Source: Rhabditophanes sp. KR3021 (taxonomy: Eukaryota; Nematoda; Chromadorea; Rhabditida; Alloionematidae). From it: 64,000 nt of DNA. A program made the position numbers and the translations under genes. This document shows positions 33,536-44,686 of the stretch, piece by piece. The DNA lies in the NCBI GenBank assembly GCA_963281155.1, contig CAUJLY010000004.1, positions 1,116,001 through 1,180,000 on the forward strand, written 5' to 3'. The notes beneath the pieces were generated by a model that ran no database searches, was not told the origin of the DNA, and was given only the letters and a program-made list of their open reading frames with translations. Position 1 is the stretch's first letter. Each line of letters begins with the position of its first letter.

Positions 33536-36500
33536 ATGGCATTTAATGTTACGGTACGGCGTAGCCTAGTATCTTCATTTGTGATATTTTTATTTTCAAC
33601 GCAGCTTCTTTTAATAAATATGAGAAATTTATATTTGCTGGTGGTGCTTTATTTTTGTAATGGACAATCTGCTGTTTGGAGTCAGGTAATTACATCTACT
33701 GTTGGGCCTAGTAAAGAGTCTTCAACTACTCAATCTAGTACTGGAACTTCGAATATTCAAACTACGACTTCGAATATTCAGACTACTACTATTCCTGTTT
33801 TAAATGTCACGATAGTTTCATCGATTGTCAAACCATCAACATCACCCATGCCATCAGTTGTAACAATGTTGCCTATGCTAACGACAACGACCAAAAAACC
33901 TTTCATCAATTACCAACTCCACTTAAACATGTCCGAAGTAATGACCTCCTTCGGAATCCCCAGACTCGAGTTCCGTGCAAAATTCCCATGGCCCTCACTC
34001 CAAATAAAAATTGGCCTTCTACTCCCTAAAACGTCCCCTCTTCTCCAAGACACCATCGCGTACTACAAAACGGCCGGAGCTCTGTCGGTGGCCGTTGAAG
34101 AACTCCTTCGCCTCAACGTCATCGACTCCTCCAAAATAAATGTCACCATCTACACAGCCTTCGACGAATGCAATGTTCTTCAGTCAACAAACAACGTCAT
34201 CAAACTAATCCTCGAAAACAAAGTAGACGTCATCATAGGTAAAAACATTACAAGAACGCTGAAATTAAATAAATGTTTATTACAGGTCCTCCGTGTGAAG
34301 ACGCAGCCACCTTTGTCTCGGTAATAGCAATAGCTAATAATATTCCTATTTACCTGTGGGGGCCAACCGTTAACTCGTTGATTACGTCGACTTCTTATAT
34401 GGCTACAGTGATGTCTACATCAAGTTCCACGATGGATTATTCAATGGCGATAGCCGAGATTTTGGAGACTTTTAATTGGTCCACAATTGCTTTTATTTAT
34501 GAAGTTAGTGATACGAATAAGTTGTGCTCCACAGTCCAGGTTGATTACGTAGCGTATGCTCCAACAGCTGGTTTGATTCTGCCAGTCTACTTGGCTCAGA
34601 TAAATGATTCGTCTTCTTCTAATTCAACTGAAGCACTGACGCAAATATTTCAGCAGATTAAAGACAATGCACGCATTGTTGTTGCTTGCCTTCCGACTAA
34701 TGCTGCGATGAGAGCTTTTATGTTGAAGGCGTTTGATATGGGAATGACTACGGATGAATATGTCTACATTTTACCTAATCTAAATGACACTGTTCTTGAG
34801 AATGGAGAGATTGGAAGTGCTATTTGGAGAGATAGAGATAGTCTGAAAGATGGAAGGGATGAGGATGCTAAGAAAGCTTTTAGAACTGCTTTTATTGTTA
34901 GTTTGTTTTGAGTTTTTTGAATATTCGCTTTTTAGATTGACAAAAATACAGATAACATAAATATTGACATGGATTCGTTTGCTAATCAAACAAAAACTTT
35001 GATTCGAGATTGGCCGTTCTATTGTGACGAACAGACGTGCATCGAAAATGAACAAAATCCTAAATTCAAGTCCTCAACTTATGCTCCGTACCTAGCTGAT
35101 ACCGTCATTTTGTACGGCTTAGCATTAAACAAAACCCTATCCGTAGACCCAACCAATTATCGCAATGGAACTGTTCTCAAACGAAACTCACAAGGTTCTT
35201 TCACAGGATACACAGGACAAGTCAAATTAGATTCAGAAGGAATAAGAACAGTTTCAATGAATTTTAAAATGTATACAGCTGACTTTATGGCTACTACTTT
35301 TTTGACTATCTACAAAGATGACGATTCAAAATATGTGGTTGAGAAACTTTATACCGATGAAAGTCAAATTTGGGTCAATAGAAGTGGGGGAACAAGACCT
35401 TTAGATATCCCAGTTTGCAATTTCAATAATGTTTGTTCGAAGACTTTTTTTGAGGCTTATTCGATTATTGTGTATGTTGGGGGTTTTGTTATTGTGCTGG
35501 TGATAGCTTTGATCTTGGGTATATTGTTTACAATGAGGAGGCAGAGGATTAAACAGGAGAAGGAACTGGACAAATTGTGGTTTATCGAATATACTAAGTT
35601 GGGAAAGATGTCTTCTGCCAAATTGAGGGGAAGTCAGTCGGCTCAGAGGAGTATATATTCTTCCCTGAATTCATTTCACGTTGAAAGTGAAAACAGACCA
35701 ATTGATAAAAGAAAGGGAATCTCAACAAATGAAAATGAACCAGACAAATTTATTGGGTATGAACTGTTCAATGAAAATGTAGTAGGGGAACGCTTTTCCA
35801 TAAAACATCCCATTAATGAGGCAAATAGGAAATATTTCCGCCATTTACGTCAGATAGATCATCCCAATTTAAACAAGTTTCTTGGATTTACCGAATCACC
35901 TAATCATCATATGGCGATCTGGAGATGGTGCTCAAGAGGGAGCTTGAAAGACATTCTTCAAGCGGGCAAGTTAGAATTTGAGCCTTATTTCGTGATAGCC
36001 TTGATGGATGATATTGCTTCTGGAATTCAATACATTCATTCGTCAAAAATTGATTATCATGGAAGGTTAACACCGTCAAATTGTTTGCTTGATGATCATT
36101 ATCAATTAAAGTTGTCAAATTTCGGTATTCCCTTCATAAGAAACCAAATACCACGAAGTTTAAATGGTAAGTAAGAAGATGTTTGATGTTAATGCCATAT
36201 TTTCAGAACAGCTTTACACTGCACCGGAACTATTACGTTCTTTACATAATGGCGGCACGAGAGAAGGTGATGTTTATTCCTTTGCAATTATTTGCAGTGA
36301 GTTGATAAATAAAAGGAAGGCATGGAAGGATCCGAGGAAGAAGATGGGTACTGATGATATCATTCTGAAGATTAAAAATTCGAGGCATGGCACTTATAGA
36401 CCCAAGATGTTGAACGAAGGAGCGGATGAGGTTTTGGATGATGCGATTGTGCTGATAAAAGGTAACCAACTATTAAAATTAAATCTATAATTATTCTCCA

Positions 36501-37540
36501 GATTGTTGGGATGAGGATCAAATGAGACGGAGAAAGATTTCTACTATAAAATATATGTTGAAAAGAATCATGAACGGGAAGCAAATTAATGTGATGGATT
36601 TTATGTTTGAAAAAGTCGAGCAGTATGCGATTTCATTGGAAGCTGAGGTTGTTGAAAGAACCAAAGAACTGGTAGAGGAAAAGAAGCGAAGTGATAATTT
36701 ATTGTACAGACTGATGCCGAGATCTATTGCAGATACTTTGAAAGCAGGAGACCCGGTCGTGCCGGAGTATTTTCAGGAGGCTTCTATTTTCTTTAGGTAA
36801 GTCTTTAATTGTGGATTTGATTACCTTCTAATAGTGACATCGTCGGCTTCACATCGATATCGGCTAAATCAACACCGTTGCAGATAGTGGCTTTGTTGAA
36901 TTGTCTCTACACGGTATTTGATGAAATTATTGGAAATCATACGGCGTATAAAGTAGAGACTATTGGGGACGCATATCTGGTAGTAAGTGGCGCTCCTGTT
37001 CGAATAGGTGATCAACACGCAAAGGAAATTGCGGATATGTCCTTGGAGATAGTGGCCAAGCTTGCTGACTTCAAAATTGAGCATTTGCCTTATGAGAAAG
37101 TGCTGGTAAGAGTGGGCTTGCATACAGGAAGCGTGGTAGCCGTAAGTTCACTTTGAGATTATTAAGTTTATTTAGTTCAGGGTGTTGTTGGAACTCAAAT
37201 GCCGAGATATTGTTTATTCGGCGATACAGTGAACACGGCATCCCGCATGGAGAGCAATGGACTACCTAATAATTGCCATATTTCAAAAGATATGGCTCTA
37301 GCCTTGGAGAAATTAGGTGGATTTGTTACTGCTAGACGAGGCGAAGTTTTGATTAAAGGCAAAGGTAGGAATCAGATTTCCTTTAATTTTTATATGTTTT
37401 AATCTATTCTGATTTAATATTTTTTATTAAAATTAATTAACTTTTCAGGGATAATGGAAACTTTTTTTCTTCTTGGACGTGAAGGTGATGAAGCCAATTG
37501 GTTAAAGCGACCTGGGAGTAGTGCAGATTCAGAAACATAG
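33536..37540 (+). CDS. Receptor-type guanylate cyclase (GCY family)
   Basis: Eight exons: 33536-34238, 34286-34896, 34936-36166, 36207-36461, 36502-36796, 36835-37141, 37181-37364, 37449-37540. Product 1,225 residues. Order: signal or anchor segment, Thr/Ser-rich linker (about 60-125), periplasmic-binding-like ligand domain, membrane helix near 615-640 ([19 protein letters not shown]), kinase homology domain, coiled dimerisation segment, cyclase domain. The kinase domain is degenerate, as is usual for the family: [10 protein letters not shown] replaces HRDLKPEN and LSNFG replaces DFG. The cyclase keeps metal-binding FFSDIVGFT, the purine-selecting Glu in VETIGDAY, Cys in [15 protein letters not shown], and the transition-state Asn and Arg. 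It should make cGMP, in nematodes typically in sensory neurons. The C-terminus is short. Confidence 0.9.
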
Positions 37541-37897
37541 TTTATACTGTTTTATTTTTGGTGTATAAACTTCAATAAATGCTATTTGAACTGTTGATTT
37601 TTAGTTGGTAGTCAATTAGTTGATTTATCATACATCATTAGTCTTTTTGAAAGTTGGAAATATTTTAGCACGTGACATGAAGGTTAACTATTTCAAAACT
37701 TGGAAAAAAATAATTGCAATATTACGCAAATGAATTAAACATAATAAACTCAATCAAATTTATTAAGCTATGTATTTTAAAAATGTAAACGCGTTGTATA
37801 TAATAAATAGAATGGTTATAAATTTATAATTATATCTGCTTGATTTAGATAGTGTAGATAATTAATTAGAGTAGGTTAGTAGTATTTCCTGTAAGCT
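37541..37897. other. Convergent intergenic region
   Basis: About 360 bp between the guanylate cyclase stop and the stop of the minus-strand gene. It contains an AATAAA at about 37574 for the cyclase transcript. Nothing else seen. Confidence 0.4.
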
Positions 37898-38527
37898 TCA
37901 ACGATTTCTGAAGGGGTAACGACGTGGTAACCCTTCCGAGTCCTTGTAGATGATGGATTCGTTGAGCAATCTTGGTCCAGAAACAATCAAATTGGCAAGG
38001 AGTTTCTTGTCGGCAAAAGAAAATTGACGATATCCATCTGTATCAAAGCCATCTTCGAGTTCTTGTTTTGTGAACCTCGTTTTCATCGGATTCCTTTGAT
38101 TGGCAAAGTGGCTCTTGTGGATCGGCAAATTAGTTACCATGAAGGGCGTATTGCAGAATGTACCTTTCCCGAGAGTCTTTCTTTTCTTGATGAGATCATT
38201 AGTAGTGACTCTCTTCACAACATCCTTCCTTTTATCAGGCTTTTTTGTAGTAATTAATTGTTTGATACTTATAGGTGTTTCCTCACGATGCGCATCATAA
38301 TCCATCATTTCATCCATAGAGATAGTGTCTATTTGCGTGTCGAGTGTCTTGTCAGTTGTTTCTTCGGTAGTAAAGTTACCGTCAGGAGATCCTTCGGGTA
38401 TAAACAACATCCTTTGTTCCGGTAATAGTCGAGCCCGCTTTTTAACTTCCACCTTCTTCACGACCTTTCCACTAATTGTCTTGTGAGCTAGACGTGGATT
38501 GGATTCAGGAAGTAACTTCTTGATCAT
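37898..38527 (-). CDS. Unrecognised basic protein, 209 residues
   Basis: One frame from ATG 38527 (MIKKLLPESNPRLAHK). It is rich in Lys, Arg and Thr with a nuclear-localisation-like KKVEVKKRAR, an acidic middle (DEMMDYDAHREE), and a more structured C-terminal half with KGTFCNTPFMVTNLP and YRQFSFADKKLLANLIVSG. No signal peptide or membrane helix. A splice-acceptor-like tttgcag lies six bases before the ATG with no upstream exon in frame, suggesting spliced-leader trans-splicing. The P450 gene ends about 300 bp upstream on the same strand, so the two may form an operon. I do not recognise the family; a nuclear role is a guess. Confidence 0.65.
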   Translation of the reverse strand: MIKKLLPESNPRLAHKTISGKVVKKVEVKKRARLLPEQRMLFIPEGSPDGNFTTEETTDKTLDTQIDTISMDEMMDYDAHREETPISIKQLITTKKPDKRKDVVKRVTTNDLIKKRKTLGKGTFCNTPFMVTNLPIHKSHFANQRNPMKTRFTKQELEDGFDTDGYRQFSFADKKLLANLIVSGPRLLNESIIYKDSEGLPRRYPFRNR

Positions 38528-38644
38528 AATTTGCTGCAAAGATTATTCTCAGACGACACCCAAATATACGTAAAACCTTAATGAAAGCATGTGGTTTTCG
38601 TTACATTATATATCAAGGTGAGTATGCAAAATGTAATGCATTTT

Positions 38645-38862
38645 TATTAAAATTTTGCTCATTTACAAAAAATAGATAAATTATCATGTAGTTTTATAAA
38701 ACATTTAAATTTGACATGTCTACAAAAACGGTTGGAATGACATTAGACTTTATTTGATATTCAAATTTTACGCGTCTACGAAAAATAGATAGATTACAAT
38801 AGAGCTTTAGTTAATATTAAAATTGTTTATACACGTCTACTAAAAATAATCGGAATATCATC
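38645..38862. repeat. Four degenerate tandem units spanning the P450 stop codon
   Basis: Units at about 38645-38691, 38701-38746, 38755-38801 and 38814-38862 (period 54-59 bp) share the plan: a-att-aaattt-a, then (c/t)gtctac-aaaaata (or a variant), then a-gga/at-a-cat. The last one overlaps the final codons and stop (38827-38829) of the P450 gene, so the others look like old tandem copies of that 3' end. Confidence 0.6.
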
Positions 38863-40548
38863 CAAAGGCGTTAATACAACTTCGGGAACATGAATAACAT
38901 AATCCATTCCTTTCCTAGCACTTAATTTGAACCTTCTCAAAACACTGATTACAACAAGTCGAATTTGGATCATTGCATATGTTTGGCCAATGCAGTTTCT
39001 TGGTCCACCTAGAATTTACAGTATATATATTCGAATTTTGGTAACTTACTTGAAAAAGGTGTATAATCATAGGGGTGATTCTTGGTTATGTTTTCGACAA
39101 GAAAACGATCAGGATCAAATTTAAGAGGCTCAGGGAATAGTTTCGGATTCAGGTTTCTAAAATAAGCAAATATTAATTCTTTAAGTAACGTTGTACAGAA
39201 CAATTATAAGTTAACTTTTTAAGACCCCAAGATGGGGAATCACTAATAGATATAACATAGGAGAGGCAGATGAGATAATAAATGGGTTTACTTTCTATAT
39301 CCGACGAAGCGTAGAAGTTACTCACCTAAAATAAGTTGATAACATAAAGTGAGCTCCTTTCGGAACTGTTTTATCTAGTACTTTGAATTCATTTTGAATT
39401 TCTCTAAATCCGAATGGAACTGAAGGATGCCTTCTTAAGGATTCTTTTATTACCATGTCTAGGTACGTAAATTTTGAAAAGTCGTCATAAATAACGTCTC
39501 TCTCATCATCTCCATAAACATCGAAAATTTCCTCGAACAATTTTTGCTGAACCTCTGGGTGAGTTGCTAATGACCATAAAAGAAAACTATGGCTAGTTGA
39601 TGTTGAATTGAAACCCCCGAAAACAAAAGTATCTGCTTCGTCTTTAACATCAATGTCGGTTAATTTGTTTTGGGCGTTTAATTCCAATAAACTAGACATC
39701 AGGGAACCTTTGATTTTGCCCGAGCAATTATTTCTAGCAAATTCAATTATTTCACGTTTCTTTGTTTCAATTACTTTGCTTGTGAAAGCTTTTAACGTCT
39801 TCAACACTTTGTCCAGTTCAAAGCCTCTTCCAAAAATGTAATATAAAGCATCGACCTTATATTGTGGATTGACAGAAAAATGTGTTAATAGCGAATGAAA
39901 TTTAGATGTCGCTTGTAAATATTCATTCTCAGGATCTTCTTGAGATTTCAAATTGTAACCCATGGCAGTTGCACAAATCATGTCCAAAGCAGCTTTTTGA
40001 AGATACGGAAAGACATTAACTTCTGTTTTACCATCACAGACAGCATCGAATTTGGACAATAAAATTTTTGTTTGCTCGTTGAAATCAACCAAAAACCCTT
40101 TCAGGACAGGTGTATTGAAGGATGGGGTTAACAATTTTCTTCTTTGCCTCCATCTATCCCCCGAGCTAGTCAAAAGGCCCTGCCCAAACCACTTTGCTGC
40201 AAAGTCATAATTATCATCCTTCTTAATCTCCTCTGAACTTTCAACAACAGCTTCGACTGCCTTTCCTGTCAAAGGAACGATCCACAAAAACGGTCCTACG
40301 TTGAACTTCATAATATCTTCACCGGCTTCTGCTGCTTTGTTTACTTCCGTCGACATATAGTTAGCCATTGCTACGGAACCACCAATAAAATTTAACATAT
40401 TTCCAAACACAGGAAGTCCAGGTGGGCCATAAAATTGAGCAGCCAATTCATTAGAACGTTGCCTTGCCTTCCACCATTTTAAAATAGCAGATATGTTAAA
40501 TAAAATATAAATAACTAGAAAAGCTAAGAAAAGGTCAACGACAATCAT
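38827..40548 (-). CDS. Cytochrome P450, CYP4-like
   Basis: Minus-strand exons 39326-40548, 39050-39156 and 38827-39008 (introns of 169 and 41 bp) give 503 residues, a normal length. Visible parts: N-terminal membrane anchor ([18 protein letters not shown]), proline hinge [13 protein letters not shown]-helix [13 protein letters not shown]-helix, ExxR (KESLRRHP), PERF region FDPDRF, and the heme loop FSSGPRNCIG with the Cys ligand. The I-helix reads [10 protein letters not shown] where CYP4 enzymes have (F/I)EGHDTT: the heme-linking Glu, the conserved acid and the first Thr are all changed. CYP4 enzymes omega-hydroxylate fatty acids; here the altered I-helix makes the chemistry uncertain. It probably sits in the ER membrane. 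Confidence 0.9.
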
Positions 40549-40977
40549 CCTTGCACACAACCAAATCGAAAATTATGCAAACACGACACTTTTATACACA
40601 CTCTCTCAGCAAAGAACGCAATACAGATCAACAAGTCGACTTTACTTTGATCATACGTCATACTTTATGTGTAGTCTCAATAGCACCAACATTTAATAGA
40701 ATGCAAGTCAAACACGAATAAACTCAACATTTAATTTATTTAGAAAAAGATAGAAGATGTCAATATTCAAATTGTTAAAATTAAGTTATAGTGATGACAT
40801 TTAATTAAATTAGAAAAGTTTAATAATTGAGGCAGGAAGGATGTCTAGATCAAAATTGCTTGCCCGAATTTAATAGAATGTACAAGAGTTTATAGCCATG
40901 TCATTAATATTGTGGCAGAACAGTTGATTGCGAATTTCTTTAAGTGACATTTAAATAAATACTTTCCCCATAGTCTA
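40549..40977. other. Intergenic region upstream of the P450
   Basis: About 430 bp, AT-rich, between the P450 start and the end of the lysine-rich gene. Nothing recognised. Confidence 0.4.
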
Positions 40978-41772
40978 TTTGACCAACTTCTTGTTAGGAC
41001 GACTCTGCTGATCGCCAGTTCCACCAACAGGTTTGGCACTAGAATCAGTTTTCATGACTTTCTTTTTCTTCTTTTGACCACCTTTTTGCTTAGTCGACTC
41101 ATTCAAATTAGTCACTTTTTCATCTTTTACGGCCACAATCATATCGGTGTCTTTAACAGGAGCCTTCAAGCTCTTGTCTTTCTTGACTTTTGGCTCGTCT
41201 TGTTTTTTTACAGACTCTCCTTCGACTTTTTCTTCTTGTCTTTGTCCTTCTTATCGTTCTTTTTCTTCTTATCTCTAGGGACAATTTCTCTAGCTGTATG
41301 GACTTCTCCTTCAGTATCAATTCGGAGCAGCTTCGAGATGTCGGCAATTTATTCACACCTCAAAGAATTGCTTTTAGAAGATCCAGGAGCTTCAAAAGTT
41401 GGAATTTGATCCACCATGATAACTAAAACAAAACTATAAAAAAGTTTAAATATTAATAGACTCACTTCTTGGCTGGTAAGCAGCAGAAGTTTCTTGTTCG
41501 GGAGCTTGACCACCAGGATACCAAGGAACAGATTCCGGCAATGGAAGTATCCTGTCAGGAGTAGATATTCTTGGCTTAGGAATAAGCGTGTTAGCTGGCG
41601 TCAAGTGCTCGTTTTCTATCCTTAGTTCTCGATTCATGCTTTCCTTTTCCTTCTTTTTTACCTTAGTGAAAGAATCAATGTTAGCAGATTGAGACAGACC
41701 CTTTAATGGAATAAGGGTAAAAGCACCTCCTAGCAATAATAGGATTACCACTAGTAACACAATTAGGGACAT
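40978..41772 (-). CDS. Lysine-rich single-pass membrane protein, frame not resolved
   Basis: Exon 1 (41466-41772) encodes an N-terminal hydrophobic segment (LIVLLVVILLLLGGAFTLIP), then a charged and proline-rich stretch to AAYQPR. A donor GTGAGT follows and exon 2 begins near 41433 (IMVDQIPTFEAPGSSK). From there the coding appearance moves between frames: KLLRIDTEGEVHTAREIVPRD then DKKKKNDKK in one, and VKDTDMIVAVKDEK then KKKKKVMKTDSS to the stop at 40978 in another. An in-frame stop lies near 41347. Short introns with unusual purine-rich acceptors could join them, for example GT near 41212. Otherwise two indels have broken it. A TATATAAAAAG lies about 40 bp upstream of the ATG. The family is unknown. 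Confidence 0.5.
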
Positions 41773-41865
41773 TATAGTTGTGTGTGTGATTAAGGAAACT
41801 TTTTATATACATCCAAAATTTAAATACAATTAATAGTAATTACATAAGTTGATTAATAATCAAAT

Positions 41866-42858
41866 TTATTTCCACGACGCATTAAATATGGTAAAGTAGC
41901 TAGTTTGGTCAGCATTTGTGGTAACTACCTTCCCGAAACTATTTATTATCTTCAAGTCTTTGAGACGAATGTCTGTAGAGGGAAGAACGTCTACTACAGT
42001 GTAAGACTTTCGTCTCATTAAACTCCATACTTTGAGGAATATATATGATTTGCCTTGGAAATTATTTAGTTCATAACAAACTAATAAAACAAAAAATAAA
42101 TGACTGGCTGCCAAAGAAGTATAATTCCAAACAAGAACAATTTGACGATCAAATATTTGGTTGGGCACAAAATCCAAAATGACATTAAAAACAAAATTGA
42201 GCATAGCAAATCCAACTACTAAAGGAATAGCCAATTTAATTGACGTTATATTCAAACTAATCTGGAACTTTTCCGACAACTTCAGCAATTTTCCTTTCTC
42301 TTGTATTCTCAGGGTACGATTATGAAACCACAAATAAACACATAAAATAGATACCAGAGTATCTAAAGCCATACAAAATTTATAAAAATGATCATTCCAA
42401 AACCTCCATAACTTCCCGATATTTTTTATATTCAGCCCATATAAATATTGAATTAATCCCAATATAATAACAATCTTCCAACTTTTTCTTTGTTCATATG
42501 TTTTTCTGTATTTAGTCGAATAAACACGTTCTAGTACTAATATCCAAACTCCGAGTCTAATAACACTGTTAAAGGCAGTTTGTGCAATCCTAACTTCATC
42601 ATAAATAAGTTTAAATATAGTCGCTTCAGTGGAATATGTAGGAATTTCATTTGCTAAAAGTATGACAACATCAATTACAAAAGTTAGGCTTGTTTGGATG
42701 AAAATTGAAATCATAACTATCACTATGTTTCCTTTAAAATAAAGGTTCCATGAGGTTTTGTGGGAAATAAAGATGACTGCGTGGGGGAGCATTATTAGTA
42801 GTGATGTAGCAAGGAATATGCCAATTATAGAAGCGACCAACATTAAGTATAGTAGCAT
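41866..42858 (-). CDS. SRE-like serpentine chemoreceptor, copy 1
   Basis: A single exon of 330 codons from ATG 42858. Seven hydrophobic segments can be counted, the first at LLYLMLVASIIGIFLATSLLI. At the end of the third is LVLERVYSTKYRKTYEQRKSW, the (L/V)ER-x-(F/Y)-(A/S)T...YE motif of nematode SRE receptors. The C-terminal tail ends YFTIFNASWK, shared with its neighbour. SRE proteins are G-protein-coupled receptors expressed mostly in chemosensory neurons; ligand unknown. It is in tandem with the gene at 43484-44483, which has one intron that this copy lacks. Confidence 0.8.
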   Translation of the reverse strand: MLLYLMLVASIIGIFLATSLLIMLPHAVIFISHKTSWNLYFKGNIVIVMISIFIQTSLTFVIDVVILLANEIPTYSTEATIFKLIYDEVRIAQTAFNSVIRLGVWILVLERVYSTKYRKTYEQRKSWKIVIILGLIQYLYGLNIKNIGKLWRFWNDHFYKFCMALDTLVSILCVYLWFHNRTLRIQEKGKLLKLSEKFQISLNITSIKLAIPLVVGFAMLNFVFNVILDFVPNQIFDRQIVLVWNYTSLAASHLFFVLLVCYELNNFQGKSYIFLKVWSLMRRKSYTVVDVLPSTDIRLKDLKIINSFGKVVTTNADQTSYFTIFNASWK

Positions 42859-43483
42859 TTTTTATGACTCTAAAATAAATAATACATTTTTAAACTAACT
42901 TTAAAATAATTCGAAATTCATAGACACAGATGACATTCAAAAATATATTTATTAATGAAATATTTAATGTAAACTCATAAGTACGCATGATTAAAATTCT
43001 ACCTTTCAAACATCTAATTAAAAGTAGAAAGTGTTTAAATCATTTATTTAACAAGTGACGACTAGGTGTATGTGAGGAGTTTGTTATCATAACTATCCTT
43101 TTAATATTTGTTTTTGTTCCAAAAAAGATTGGAGCTAACTAATATCTTGTTAAAAATAAACTTATACTAAATATAATTGGTATCTGATATGAATGGGACT
43201 AAAACTGAAGTTTACCAAAAACAGTTTGTATCAATTGTAGTCATATAACATTATAAAACTTAATTATAGCCCCTAATGGCTTCCTTTTATTTTCAAAAAA
43301 CTTTGATAATTCTAATAATTATGGCTTTAAAATGTGATAAACTAAAATGACATACTTAATTGACAAAACACAGTGCTGTTTAATAAATGCCTAAGTACAC
43401 ATATATTTATTAATACAAAAAAGATCTATGATGTTTGATAAAGATGCATAATATTTCCTGAGGACGATTAAAAACTGATTATT
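42859..43483. other. Intergenic region between the two chemoreceptors
   Basis: About 625 bp with no reading frame of note. No structure recognised. Confidence 0.4.
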
Positions 43484-44483
43484 TTACTTCCACGATTTAT
43501 TAAATATTTGAAAGTACGCTTGTTGATCCTCTCCAATTACCAGAGACTTGCTAACTGTCTGGACCTGAATTATTTGAATTTTTGAGTTTGATAGAAATAT
43601 TCCAGTGTACATACAAAAATAAATAGAGAAGATAAGGTGTGAAAAATTTAAAAACAAATAGTTCCATACTAAAGTTATTTGAGTGTCAACAATCGAATTA
43701 GGCACTGTTATGAGGAATATATTTATTACGAAATTTGAGCCAACAAAGCCAGATACTAGAGGCATTGCAAGTTTTATTAATCTGATGTTTTCGAATATCT
43801 ATAAATATACAAAATGAAGTTATTGACACACAAAGGTTTCATTCAATTATCATTTACACATTATGTAAACATTAATTACTCATTATTACCTGATACTTTT
43901 CGGTCAAACGCGAAGTGTTACTTGAATCAAACATAGACAGTTTTTTATTAAGCAAGAAAAGGTAAAAGCCATACAAGCAAAGAGACGTGTCAATTACCAA
44001 GCTAACCTGGTACATATGGTCATTCCAAAAAGTCCAAACGGACCCTAAGCCTTTGATAAACATTCCACCCAAATATTCAAATATTACAAGACCAACAATT
44101 AAATTCCAGCTTTTTCTTCCTTCGTAGTGTTGTCTTTTTTTGGTTGCAAACATTCTTTCAACAACAACCACCCATATGCAGTTTCGTAAAATAGAATTGA
44201 TTGTCATTTGAAAGTATCTGGCAACTGCGTAAAAAGTTTGACTAGTTCTATCCAACGAATATAAAGGTATTTCATTCGTGATTAAAATTTGTGAATTAAT
44301 TATGATGCTCATTATAACTTGACCATAAACGGAGACCAAAGTAATTGCTAAATGATTTCTATAGTAAAAGTGCCATGACTTTTTTTGCAAACTAAATATC
44401 ATGACTCTTGGGACTAGGAAGATTAATAAAATTGAAGGTAATAATGATCCGATACACCCTCCAATCATCCATCCGTTTAACAT
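43484..44483 (-). CDS. SRE-like serpentine chemoreceptor, copy 2
   Basis: Minus-strand exons 43890-44483 and 43484-43798 (intron 43799-43889, phase 0) give 302 residues. It follows the neighbour at 41866 throughout: VVVERMFATKKRQHYEGRKSW at the end of the third helix, a WNDHMYQ loop (WNDHFYK in the neighbour), LAMPLVSGFVGSN in the sixth helix, and the end AYFQIFNKSWK. It is about 28 residues shorter, mostly in the C-terminal tail. The intron position inside the region before helix six is absent in copy 1, so one of the pair has gained or lost an intron. Confidence 0.8.
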
Positions 44484-44686
44484 CTTTTATATTAAATTTT
44501 TATAAAAGCTAAAAAGAAATAAGTATTATAAATAGACTTGCTTTACCAAAATAATATTCGCCAACAAATTATAACGACACTAAATTGTTTGTGAAGCATA
44601 CTTTATTATTAATATATATCCGAAAGATAATTGCAACGAAAATGTAAAACACCGACAAATTAAAAAGGTGGATGTATAATTATTGT

